Shown here: positions 4,617 to 12,626 of the stretch, piece after piece | Layout: each line of letters begins with the position of its first letter | How positions within the stretch are numbered: the first letter of the stretch is position 1 | From: a virus | Length of the DNA: 20,309 bases | IMG/VR virus record: IMGVR_UViG_3300024520_002965 | Span: 1-20,309 of that record | Strand: one strand, 5' to 3' | Notes under the pieces: model-generated | The model's database searches: none | What the model was told of the DNA's origin: nothing | What the model saw: only the letters and a program-made list of their open reading frames with translations | Translations under genes and position numbers: made by a program

Positions 4617-5399
4617 TCACGTAACATCGGTGGAGAGCAGAAGCGTGTAGGTAAAGACCTCATCACCGCTGGCCTTGCACACAGCCATGGCATGCTTCCA
4701 GTCTTCCTTCCTCCTGAAGACAGTGCACCCGGCACTCCATTTATTTACAGCGCGAGAATCAGTTGAAAACGAGCCCTCACCGCTAACCGGGTCCTCACCG
4801 CAGTGGTGGATGTTGATTCCGTGCCAGCCGGTATCCAGGGTAGAAGCACCGCGCCGGACAACCACCACACCGCCACGCTGACACAGCGTCTGGTACCTGC
4901 CTTGGTGTAGGTCAAAGGTGTAGACATCCCGGTACTGCCCAGGCTCAAGCACCGCTGCCCCCTCCACCCGAAGGGGATTCTCCAGCCAGTACGTGCCGGG
5001 GTCCGTGGTGCAAGCGTAGACCTTGTGCTGCCAGTGATCGTTCTCGAACCAGGCAATGTGGAACTCGTCATCAAACCGATTCTGAATCCCAGGCACAGCG
5101 CGAACACCCACCAAGTTCACCCGATCCTTGTAGACCTTGTGCCCCTTACGACGAACCGCCTTCAAGATGGCCGGTTCCTTGGACGCATCAGGCCTGTGAG
5201 GCAGAGCAAGCGCCTCCATGGTGCGAGGGCCAACGATTGCATCTACCTCCAAGCCTGAGGCTTCCTGGAAGATACGCACCGCTGACATCGAGGCAGGCCC
5301 ATAGATCCCATCTTCTGCCAGTGGGCCATAGCCAAGCTCATTGAGTTGTGACTGAATCTCTTTCACATTGGGACCATGAGCCCCAGGGTGGATGGTCAC
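4617..5399 (-). CDS. Endolysin: peptidoglycan-binding domain plus L,D-transpeptidase (YkuD)-like domain
   Basis: 260 aa from a GTG start that overlaps the holin-like gene's stop (GTGA). Residues 9-64 are a PG_binding_1 domain (GPNVKEIQSQLNELGYG.. EDGIYGPASMSAVRIFQ.. VDAIVGPRTMEAL). Residues about 88-250 form the catalytic part, with TTDPGTYWLENP, a beta-rich core, GINIHHCGE (H198/H199) and WSAGC (S222, C225). The His...S-x-G-C pair is that of cysteine L,D-transpeptidase-type enzymes, though the spacing between His and Ser-Gly-Cys (about 23 residues) is longer than the usual bacterial YkuD motif. No signal peptide is seen, so it needs a holin to reach the wall. It would cleave or remodel peptidoglycan at lysis. 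Catalysis is inferred from residues only. Confidence 0.75.
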   Translation of the reverse strand: MTIHPGAHGPNVKEIQSQLNELGYGPLAEDGIYGPASMSAVRIFQEASGLEVDAIVGPRTMEALALPHRPDASKEPAILKAVRRKGHKVYKDRVNLVGVRAVPGIQNRFDDEFHIAWFENDHWQHKVYACTTDPGTYWLENPLRVEGAAVLEPGQYRDVYTFDLHQGRYQTLCQRGGVVVVRRGASTLDTGWHGINIHHCGEDPVSGEGSFSTDSRAVNKWSAGCTVFRRKEDWKHAMAVCKASGDEVFTYTLLLSTDVT

Positions 5400-5569
5400 T
5401 TGTCAACCTTCTCAATGATGTGGTCCAGCTTGACCGCGATGTCCTGCATGATGCGGTCTACCAAGTCGTCCACCCTCTTGCCCTGCTGCTTGTTGTTCCA
5501 CACCAGGAAGATGATGAATGCGCCAGCCATTCCAGCATCACTGAGGATCCCTATGAAGTCACTTTCCAT
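5396..5569 (-). CDS. Small single-TM protein, holin-like (BhlA/UviB-like architecture)
   Basis: 57 aa, ATG 5567-5569, 2 nt after the stop of the upstream membrane protein. It has a short acidic start (MESDFIGILSDAG), one hydrophobic segment (MAGAFIIFLVWN, about residues 14-25), then a charged amphipathic tail with heptad character (VDDLVDRIMQDIAVKLDHII EKVDK). One N-terminal TM segment plus a cytoplasmic helical tail, directly coupled to the endolysin, is the layout of BhlA/UviB-type holins. It is inferred to form or trigger the membrane lesion for lysis. Confidence 0.65.
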   Translation of the reverse strand: MESDFIGILSDAGMAGAFIIFLVWNNKQQGKRVDDLVDRIMQDIAVKLDHIIEKVDK

Positions 5570-5572
5570 GGC

Positions 5573-5845
5573 TCACTCGCAGACTGCGCCAGTGGCGGCA
5601 CAGATGGCAGCCAATGACTTGCTGTTCTCACTCACGTCAGCACGGAGCGCACGCTGCTCTACCATCAAGGTCTCCATCCTCTCAGCACCCACCGGGTGGG
5701 ACGGCATAGATGCGTGGTAGGTGACCTCTTGCTTGAGATGGTCCACCTCTTCGCTGGTGTTGTCCATGCGTGCGTACACACCACCGGCCCCGAAGATCAT
5801 AGCCGTGCCCCAAATGGCAATCTGGGAGAACGTGTTCAGATCCAT
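5573..5845 (-). CDS. Second small membrane protein of the lysis region (90 aa; TM plus coiled coil)
   Basis: ATG 5845, preceded by a G-run (GGGGGGTAGAG) that may serve as a ribosome site. A hydrophobic segment at residues about 6-24 (FSQIAIWGTAMIFGAGGVYA) is followed by a polar region with probable coiled coil (EEVDHLKQEV.., then METLMVEQRALRADVSENSKSLAAI) and a small Cys-containing end. The topology resembles single-pass holins, antiholins or inner-membrane spanins. The coiled-coil exterior and position upstream of the holin/endolysin pair make an i-spanin or antiholin role possible, but sequence alone does not decide. Confidence 0.65.
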   Translation of the reverse strand: MDLNTFSQIAIWGTAMIFGAGGVYARMDNTSEEVDHLKQEVTYHASMPSHPVGAERMETLMVEQRALRADVSENSKSLAAICAATGAVCE

Positions 5846-5862
5846 CTCTACCCCCCGGAGAT

Positions 5863-6159
5863 CTACTTCTTAGCCGCTTTCTTCTTGGGTGCTGCCTTCT
5901 TCTTGGCTGCCTTCTTCTCAGCACGACGCACACGAAGCCTCGCCAGAAACACGCCATGTGATGACTGCTTGGCTGATGTGGATACTACCCACTGAAGCAA
6001 CTCATCCAAGTCAAACTCAATAGGAACCCGCAGAACATCCCCCTCGTCTACAACCTCTCCTACTGTAAACGGAAAAGCACCCTGTCTTAGAAAGGCCCGC
6101 AGTGCAGCCAAGGCCGGCTTGCGAATGCCTTTGTCTGAGATGATCAGTTCATGGTCCAT
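5863..6159 (-). CDS. 98-aa protein with histone-H1-like Lys/Ala tail
   Basis: AGGAG 7 nt before ATG 6159. Residues 1-78 are a compact mixed domain (ISDKGIRKPALAALRAFLRQ, then VPIEFDLDELLQWVVS). The end (residues 80-98: AEKKAAKKKAAPKKKAAKK) is a run of AAKK-type units as in histone H1 and bacterial HU/H1-like tails. Such tails bind DNA or RNA nonspecifically through charge. Its place in the late operon between virion and lysis genes suggests a virion DNA-associated or condensing role, or an action on host nucleic acid, but the N-terminal domain is not recognised. The tail-coding DNA is a short imperfect repeat. Confidence 0.75.
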   Translation of the reverse strand: MDHELIISDKGIRKPALAALRAFLRQGAFPFTVGEVVDEGDVLRVPIEFDLDELLQWVVSTSAKQSSHGVFLARLRVRRAEKKAAKKKAAPKKKAAKK

Positions 6160-6167
6160 TGGTTCTC

Positions 6168-6455
6168 CTATTCGTCCATCTGTCCATAGCCGAAAAATAT
6201 CGCTTGGTCATGGGTCATCTGAGTCACACCAGGAGTGTCGTCTACTGACTTCCACTGCGAGCCACCACCCGGAGCGCTTTCCATAATGTTTTCTGCTCTC
6301 GTTGGGGTACAGCCAATCACCAGAAAAGGCCCGACAGCCACGCACCGTGATGTGGTACCGAGAGAAACACCCCACAACGAACCGCTTCCAGCGTCCTCCA
6401 CAAAGACGCGGGCCGCTGAGTTTGAGCTACATTCCATACAAATGAGAGTGTCCAT
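6168..6455 (-). CDS. Hypothetical late protein (95 aa)
   Basis: ATG 6455 with AGGAAAC upstream; the stop lies 8 nt before the next start, whose ribosome site overlaps it. The sequence opens with a Cys-pair (LICMEC) and has a beta-rich middle (ARVFVEDAGSGSLWGVSLG, CVAVGPFLVIGC) and a polar end. There are no TM segments or recognised motifs. Operon position between virion proteins and the Lys-rich protein is the only clue. Not recognised. Confidence 0.65.
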   Translation of the reverse strand: MDTLICMECSSNSAARVFVEDAGSGSLWGVSLGTTSRCVAVGPFLVIGCTPTRAENIMESAPGGGSQWKSVDDTPGVTQMTHDQAIFFGYGQMDE

Positions 6456-6463
6456 GTAGTTTC

Positions 6464-7204
6464 CTAAAGCATTGGCAAGACAACATGTCTTACTTTCAGA
6501 TCGCTAAACGTTCCACCCGTCCTGCTGGCGGTGGCACCGATGGCAAGAAAGCCACGAACATTTGTTCCAGCCCATACCCCACTCGGATTGCGGGAGGAGT
6601 TGACTCGACCGTATGCGGGACCAGTGTTGCTCGTGGATCTAATAAGGGGATCGCGCAGACAGTTGAGATCTCCATCAGAACCGAGAGCGATGGAAAGGCT
6701 ACCACCGTTTGCCACTACCGTGTCCGCAGCATCACCATTCCACGGGGTTGCTGCAATGAACTGCGTCCCGGTGCTGCCTGCTTGAACTTGAATGCTGGCG
6801 TAAATCCCGTGCTGCTTGGTGGCCCCGGACCCGGTCAATGTTCCATCGTACATTCCTACATAAATCAGATACCCATCATTAGGTGTGCCCGTAAACGACA
6901 ACTCTACAATCACAGTACCCGCCGTCTGGTAGTTGAAAGAACTGTCAATCTCCCAATCCCAGAGCGGACAATCAGGCGTAAATGGACCGACAGCGCCTTT
7001 GATATTTCCGGGGTCTCCAGACCCCAGCACCACCGTAGTTGTAGGCCCATAAGAAGCCGAACTAATAATCGAAGCTGGGTCTTGAATAAGATTACTGGCA
7101 GACAGAGACACGTCTGTCCAGGGGCTTGCTGGCCCTCCTGCCGCTGGGGCCGGAGGAATGATGCGGGTTGCTTCAACCCCAACGCTTCCGTAACGAATAC
7201 CCAT
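6464..7204 (-). CDS. Virion protein, probable tail appendage or decoration (246 aa)
   Basis: ATG 7202-7204 overlaps the upstream stop (TAATG), with AGGTGG upstream. It is rich in Gly, Ser and Thr, with repeated short beta-strand patterns (TVIVELSFTGTPNDGYLIYVGMYDGTLTGSG, then a predicted lectin- or jelly-roll-like core with IYASIQVQAGS and GFLAIGATA). There are no coiled coils or signal peptide. Its place after the largest ejection protein corresponds to the fibre position in T7-like order, so a receptor-binding or decoration protein is plausible. I cannot name a family. A full-length antisense ORF exists but looks like a shadow. Confidence 0.7.
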   Translation of the reverse strand: MGIRYGSVGVEATRIIPPAPAAGGPASPWTDVSLSASNLIQDPASIISSASYGPTTTVVLGSGDPGNIKGAVGPFTPDCPLWDWEIDSSFNYQTAGTVIVELSFTGTPNDGYLIYVGMYDGTLTGSGATKQHGIYASIQVQAGSTGTQFIAATPWNGDAADTVVANGGSLSIALGSDGDLNCLRDPLIRSTSNTGPAYGRVNSSRNPSGVWAGTNVRGFLAIGATASRTGGTFSDLKVRHVVLPML

Positions 7205-7563
7205 TACGCCACCTTCTCGTAATCAAGCGATACCGTGATCTCATCACCAGCATGGCTGGATTGAATCGCCACAAATAGAGTACCGAACTGGCCGTCAACT
7301 GCTGTGGGTTGTGCGAACATCAACTCCTCCGAGTCAATCTTAGTGGCCGTGGCCGAATACTCCAAGACAATGGGAAGCCCAGCGGTAGCACCACTGGTTT
7401 CACGCACCTCAAGAGCAATCGTTGTACCAGAACCGGAGTTCTTCACAGCACGAACACGGCGAATGACTACCCGGGCAGGAACAGTCAGCCCGGTAAGCTC
7501 TTCCATGCTTGTGCCTGTGGTGGTGTGGGTTCCAGTTACCCTTCCGTAAATCAGTGATGACAT
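7204..7563 (-). CDS. Small beta-rich virion protein (119 aa)
   Basis: ATG 7563 with AGGAAG upstream. The frame is open further back to 7686, but that part overlaps the end of the giant gene and is compositionally odd. Alternating strands (VPARVVIRRVRAVKNSGSGTTIALEVRETSG, LPIVLEYSATATKI.., TLFVAIQSSHAGDEITVSLDYEKV) suggest one beta-sandwich domain, like phage decoration or fibre-base domains. It is coupled to the 246-aa gene by a 1-nt overlap, so the two may work together. Function inferred from context only. Confidence 0.7.
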   Translation of the reverse strand: MSSLIYGRVTGTHTTTGTSMEELTGLTVPARVVIRRVRAVKNSGSGTTIALEVRETSGATAGLPIVLEYSATATKIDSEELMFAQPTAVDGQFGTLFVAIQSSHAGDEITVSLDYEKVA

Positions 7564-7571
7564 TGTTCTTC

Positions 7572-10500
7572 CTATTGACCCATTGCTTGGAGTTCTTGCT
7601 GCATAGCGTATCTCATTTGTACCAGTGCCTGTAGTTCCCCTGTAACCTTCATCGGGGTGGAAAGGTTGGAGGCATACGCCCACCAACTACCATCCCCGTG
7701 TCTCTTCATCTCCACATCTTCTGCGATTATACCAGCCTTGATCATATCGGTGGTGTACTCGCGGATGTTGCGGTCTATACCAATAGAGATGGCGACGGCC
7801 TTGAAGAAGTGCCACTTGAGTAGCCCCCCCTTGTCTTCAATGCGGTATTGGGTGGGCACCCCATCCTCATCAAAGGTGGGTTCACCTGGCTTCATCTTCT
7901 TTCTGGGGACAGCCTTGATGTTGAACCAATCCTGAGAGATCTCCCACAAACCAACCGACTTGAGGAACTGCACATAGCGTGCATCAAACACAGGACCGGG
8001 ACCCTCCCGTCTTTCCAGAAGCTCCTTCTTGTCTTTGTAATACGACAGAACGGGATGCTGAATGAAGTCATCAGCAAGGTACTCAGCCAATATGGCATCG
8101 CCATACCCTGACCCGAACACTATGGCCATCGCATTCACCAGGGTTCCAAACCCCTCGATGGCTGGCACCTGTGGCCCAAAGTGCCCGGTCCATACGCGGT
8201 CCCACTCCTCTCCGTAGAAACCCCACAGCCTGCTGCGCTGGTAGTCGTCCTCATACAGCCATGTGCCAGAGGCCTTCTGCTGCTGGTGAGATGTCACCAC
8301 CATTCTTCTCAGGTTTCTCACCGCCCCCGGATCCCGCACAAACGCCTTGGCTATTTCCACGATGTTCATCATCTGAAAGGCATAGAACAATACAAACTGT
8401 CCCACGTTTTTGCGAGTCTTTGGGTCGATGGCTCCGTAGTCAAGCAGTGCGTTGCGTGCGAGCTTAGCTGAGATCTCCGGTGTCTCTCCACGGGAGAGCG
8501 CTTCCCGAAACACAGCCTCGCGGAAAGCCATGTCTGCTTCCTCTGTCCAGCGGTTCCAGATGTTCTTGTGAAACGGATCCAGCCACCTGAGTGCGCTTCT
8601 CGTAGAACCCGCCGGCATGAAGTCGGGCTTCATCTTCGCAGCGCGGTACACATCCTTGATGACGTTGTCTCCCAACTGAAAGGTCACCTGGCTAAAGCGG
8701 ATGTTGTGCTTGTCCATCAGCTTGGACACTTCATCCCTGGTGTATTTGCGCCCTGCCTTGGTAACAATCACCACATCGCCTGGGTCTGCCCAGTATCTCT
8801 GCTGCAAGTAGGTGGACAGTTTGCGTGCACCGGGCACATTCGCCTCTTCAGCCACAGAAGCCAGCCGCTTTACCGACGCATCTGGAATGGCCTTTACGGC
8901 TGCCCATACATAGGAAGGAGAAGTGATCGCCACAATGAGGGGGGCGGTGACATTGTTCTGCCCGATGAAGCGCATGTTGGGAAGAGGAACACCACCCAGG
9001 AAACCACTGATGGTACCCCTGCGGATCGTGTCGATAGCCAGCCACAGATAGCCGCTAATCGCCTCGTCCAGTGGCTTGTCACGCAGGTTCAAAGCCTCCA
9101 GCCCCTCCCTCAGTTTCCCGCTGAAGGTGGCCTTCTTTACCGACTCATAAAGACCTTTGGACTGAGGAGTAAGAAAGATGCCCCGACCACCACTCATTCC
9201 CACAAGAGATGGGAAGACGCTGTAGTCGAACTGCTTCTTGCCGGTGACGCTAATCCCTATGGAGCCCAGCATCCCCATGTACCGATCCACATTCATGCTG
9301 GTGAGGGATTGGAAGACAGCCTCTGATACCTGTTGGGCGTATTGGGTACGTGCCGCTTCAAAGCCGTCCGACCCCTTGGACAGCCCACGCGCCTCCAACA
9401 TCTTGTCTATCTCTGAAAGGATGTTGTCAGAGCGGAGAATGACCTTGGTGACGCGGTCTTGGTTGGTGATGGACTCGTACAACCTGGCCTGCACCGACTG
9501 TCCGTTGACAGTTCCCTTTTCCACAATCTCACCCAGGGCCTGCTCTGCTACTTCCTTGCGGTTGGCTGGGGTGAGGGAGGCAGCGTGCTTTGAGATGGCG
9601 TCAGCCACAGACTCAGAAACCCCCTCGGCCACAATCGCTTCTGACACCTTTCCCTGCTCTCCTACGCTACGCCCGAAACCAATGAGCAACTCTGGGTAGG
9701 TCTGCGCCAGCTTCTGTTCGGCTTCTCCCAGCTTGGTCTTTCGGAACTTATCCATCGCCCAGACAGCAGCAGCAGCCATGGGCTCGTCAACCCCACCACC
9801 ACGCAGCGTGCGCTTTCCAAGCCCGCGACCCACAAGTTCAGGGTTCATGCCGCGAGCAAACTCAATGGCCTTCAAGACATTCTCAGCATCAAGGGTGTCT
9901 ATGCCCGCCTCTCTCAGCATGCTGGGAAAGGTGCTTGGTGCGTTCTTCTCAATGTTGAAAGCATCACCAAAGAAGTTCTTAACAATGGAGGTCAGCGCAT
10001 CAGCCGCATCCTCCAGCGGAGGCAGTGGAGTGTTGGTCTCCTTTGCTATGCGCCGGGTGAGAGCAAGGTCCTCACTCAGCAGGTCCTGCATCAGCATGTT
10101 CCATGCTTGCTCTGGAGAGTCTGCCTCCTCACCGTACTTGATGACCTTCCTTGTGAACTCAGCGGGCAACTCCACCACCATCTCTTGAAGCTCGCGAATC
10201 CAGGTATCCAACTCAATCGAGGTTCTTCCTGTCGTCTTGATGTTCTTTGCGGGAGGAGGAAACCCCTCATTGAGTAGGGCCTGAACCCCACGCCTCAATG
10301 TCCCCATGTTTCTGAACACGGTAAGCCGGCGTTGTACGGGCTCAAGAGAGCGCTCGGCAGCCGCCCCGGTGTACCGCAAGCGCACAGAACTTTTGATGGC
10401 CTGCATCCAGGTGTCTGCCGCCACAATGCCGTGCACCCAAGCATAGTCCTCTTGGCTCAGAGGCTTCGCTTTCTTCAGGTCTTGGTAGATCCGAAAGATG

Positions 10501-12626
10501 CGGGAGTTCTTGCCAATCGTAGCTGCTGGCATCTCCCTTCTTATGGCTGCCATCACCTGCTTCGGGCGCAGAAACCGCTGCTTGTCTCCCACCTGCGCGG
10601 TCTTGGTAATCTCCTTTATCTTTGAGTTGACCGCATCCCCCACCTCTGCCACCGCTTTCTTGGTGACAATGACGTAGTCGGTGACGCGAACCCAGTCGTT
10701 GGGAAGCACGTTGGCAAAGTGCTCCTTGAGCCTTCCCTTTGCAAGAGTCTTCACCACCTCCTCAGCGATGTCATCAGCCGCCACACCGATGGCCTCTGCC
10801 TTCCGTACCTGCTGGATGATCTCCTTACCAAGCAGGGTGTCCCCGAAGCGCAACACCCGATCTGTGTCCTTCGCTCCCTTTGCCACCTTGTCTGAAGCCT
10901 TTGCGACCCGGGCTGCCATTTCATAGATGGTCTCAAGCTCACCGATCATCTTTCCAGCAAGCGAGTCGGTGGGGAACTTGGCTCCCTTTCCTGCTCTAAT
11001 GGCTGACGCGACATCACCCGCCATCATCTCAGCAACCTGGCTGGGAACCGTTGCCTCCTCCAACACGAGAGCACCGCGAGCCTCCAACCCAAGCCCCTTG
11101 CTTACAGCCTCCACCTCTCTCTTTAGGATCTGTTGAGTGGCTGCCTTTACAGGCTCTGCCATGGTGTTGAAGACCTTGGCTACCTGGGGCAGATCAGCCC
11201 TTGCCGCTATGGAGCCGCCAGCAGAAAGTGCGCCCTTTACCGCCGGCTTTAGTACAGGGTATGGCGTGACAGGAAGAGGCAACTCTCCCAACGTTCCTGC
11301 TACCCAGGGTATCCATTCGTACCCAGTTCCCTGGTAAAGCCTTTGGGTGGCTTGAAGTCTGGCGGCATCATCACCCAGACCGTTTCCCAGCGCTACGGAA
11401 ATAATGATGTCTCTCTGCCAGCTACCTGTATTTGATTCTTCTCCCCTTCCTGCATGCCAAGGCGCGTCATCCGGTTTTTTTAGCGTTCGAGTAGCCGCCA
11501 TTGCTGTGGGAGCAAAGCCCGAAAGAGCAGCGGCATAGTTAGACAGGCTTTTTTCTCCAGACTGTAGACCTTGAAGAGCCTCCTCCTGGATTTGATAGAG
11601 CCTGTAGTTGATGTCTTCTGTGTCAAGAGGGTTGCCTTGCTCGTCCACCTCAAAGCTGATGGCATCCATGGCTGTCTTGGTAACAGGCCGAAACAATGAC
11701 ACCAGATCACGCATTCCGGCAGCAAGGGGGGTCTCGTAGGGAATGCCCTCTGAACTCTCGTTTACCAACGCCCATCGCGCCAACTGCTTGGCGTAGGAAC
11801 TCATGCTGCGCTGTGGCTTGTCCTCTCCTGGGATGTCAACGTCCTTGAAGGCAAGGTCGCGCCAGTCCAGGTACATCTCGTCAGCCAGATCGCGGATCTC
11901 TTCGTCCTGCTCCCTCTTCTTTGCGGTGGCTTCGGGGCTGACCGGCTCAACGCCTGGTTGATTGAAGTACAGCCTACGCGCCTCTGCCCTGAAATGCTGT
12001 CTCTTGGTGACCAACAGGTCCCTTGCGGCCCGCTCGTAGTAGTTCCGGTACACCGCCTGCCGGTCTTGCCCAGGGTTTTCCCTAAGAGCCGCCTGTGCTT
12101 GCTGCTTGGCGATTGCTCGCAGCGCGTTCTCTTCTTTCTGAAGGATTTGGTCTCGTTCCGTCTTCGCCTTCTTCATTGCCTCCGCGTCCTGTGGGGACAC
12201 CAGAGGTTGGGGCATGAGGGCGGCTACGAGTGCTTCAGATAGTGGCGATGTCTCCAACACACCAGGAGTAGGCGCTTCGATTCTTTTCCCTCTGGAGGTT
12301 CGAGGTGCCTCCATGACTTCTCTGGCAGCCGCAACACCTGCTTGTCTGGCTTGTGGTCCTGAAGCCTCAGGGGGCTGATCCATTGAAACGCTTCGAGCCG
12401 CCCCAGAAAAGGATCGCCCCATTGCTTCTTCACTGACGGGGCGTCGTTGGTTTGCCGACAAGTCACCCGGGTCTGCTGGTGGAACCGTACCAGTGGCTTC
12501 CATTCGTCTAAGAAGCTGTTCATAGGCAGCCTCAGCAGCTTCGGGACCCCACTGCTGTGCTTCGGATCGAACAAAGTCCGCCTCCAAAGGTGGCAGGTTG
12601 GCGAGTTGTTCCTCAGATACTGGCAC
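7572..12626 (-). CDS. Giant internal virion / DNA ejection protein (1684 aa, T7 gp16-position)
   Basis: The start is GTG 12624-12626 with AAGGAAG 4 nt upstream, inside the end of the 729-aa gene (14-nt overlap). It is almost wholly helical and charged, with a low-complexity N-terminal 150 residues, several hydrophobic patches in the C-terminal half (about residues 1210-1290) and a segment near residues 1390-1425 (ARNALLDYGAIDPKTRKNVG then FVLFYAFQMMN). That segment matches a motif I know from very large phage virion proteins ('a+.alfDY..l...E+...r.viPFy.w...n'). Size and order after 265- and 729-aa genes parallel T7 gp14-15-16 (196, 747 and 1318 aa), the proteins ejected to form the periplasmic DNA channel. 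I see no lytic transglycosylase motif at its N-terminus, unlike T7 gp16. Role inferred. Confidence 0.8.
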   Translation of the reverse strand: MPVSEEQLANLPPLEADFVRSEAQQWGPEAAEAAYEQLLRRMEATGTVPPADPGDLSANQRRPVSEEAMGRSFSGAARSVSMDQPPEASGPQARQAGVAAAREVMEAPRTSRGKRIEAPTPGVLETSPLSEALVAALMPQPLVSPQDAEAMKKAKTERDQILQKEENALRAIAKQQAQAALRENPGQDRQAVYRNYYERAARDLLVTKRQHFRAEARRLYFNQPGVEPVSPEATAKKREQDEEIRDLADEMYLDWRDLAFKDVDIPGEDKPQRSMSSYAKQLARWALVNESSEGIPYETPLAAGMRDLVSLFRPVTKTAMDAISFEVDEQGNPLDTEDINYRLYQIQEEALQGLQSGEKSLSNYAAALSGFAPTAMAATRTLKKPDDAPWHAGRGEESNTGSWQRDIIISVALGNGLGDDAARLQATQRLYQGTGYEWIPWVAGTLGELPLPVTPYPVLKPAVKGALSAGGSIAARADLPQVAKVFNTMAEPVKAATQQILKREVEAVSKGLGLEARGALVLEEATVPSQVAEMMAGDVASAIRAGKGAKFPTDSLAGKMIGELETIYEMAARVAKASDKVAKGAKDTDRVLRFGDTLLGKEIIQQVRKAEAIGVAADDIAEEVVKTLAKGRLKEHFANVLPNDWVRVTDYVIVTKKAVAEVGDAVNSKIKEITKTAQVGDKQRFLRPKQVMAAIRREMPAATIGKNSRIFRIYQDLKKAKPLSQEDYAWVHGIVAADTWMQAIKSSVRLRYTGAAAERSLEPVQRRLTVFRNMGTLRRGVQALLNEGFPPPAKNIKTTGRTSIELDTWIRELQEMVVELPAEFTRKVIKYGEEADSPEQAWNMLMQDLLSEDLALTRRIAKETNTPLPPLEDAADALTSIVKNFFGDAFNIEKNAPSTFPSMLREAGIDTLDAENVLKAIEFARGMNPELVGRGLGKRTLRGGGVDEPMAAAAVWAMDKFRKTKLGEAEQKLAQTYPELLIGFGRSVGEQGKVSEAIVAEGVSESVADAISKHAASLTPANRKEVAEQALGEIVEKGTVNGQSVQARLYESITNQDRVTKVILRSDNILSEIDKMLEARGLSKGSDGFEAARTQYAQQVSEAVFQSLTSMNVDRYMGMLGSIGISVTGKKQFDYSVFPSLVGMSGGRGIFLTPQSKGLYESVKKATFSGKLREGLEALNLRDKPLDEAISGYLWLAIDTIRRGTISGFLGGVPLPNMRFIGQNNVTAPLIVAITSPSYVWAAVKAIPDASVKRLASVAEEANVPGARKLSTYLQQRYWADPGDVVIVTKAGRKYTRDEVSKLMDKHNIRFSQVTFQLGDNVIKDVYRAAKMKPDFMPAGSTRSALRWLDPFHKNIWNRWTEEADMAFREAVFREALSRGETPEISAKLARNALLDYGAIDPKTRKNVGQFVLFYAFQMMNIVEIAKAFVRDPGAVRNLRRMVVTSHQQQKASGTWLYEDDYQRSRLWGFYGEEWDRVWTGHFGPQVPAIEGFGTLVNAMAIVFGSGYGDAILAEYLADDFIQHPVLSYYKDKKELLERREGPGPVFDARYVQFLKSVGLWEISQDWFNIKAVPRKKMKPGEPTFDEDGVPTQYRIEDKGGLLKWHFFKAVAISIGIDRNIREYTTDMIKAGIIAEDVEMKRHGDGSWWAYASNLSTPMKVTGELQALVQMRYAMQQELQAMGQ

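Noticed and set aside
6485-7222. 245-aa plus-strand ORF fully antisense to the 246-aa virion gene
   Set aside because: It has no ribosome site in keeping with the neighbours, and its Arg/Cys/Ser-rich composition is as expected for a complement-strand shadow. The minus frame is coupled to both neighbours and has a beta-rich virion-like sequence.
8568-9326. 252-aa plus-strand ORF inside the giant gene
   Set aside because: It lies wholly opposite the continuous 1684-codon frame and is rich in His/Arg/Gln without motifs; a shadow of a long GC-rich gene.
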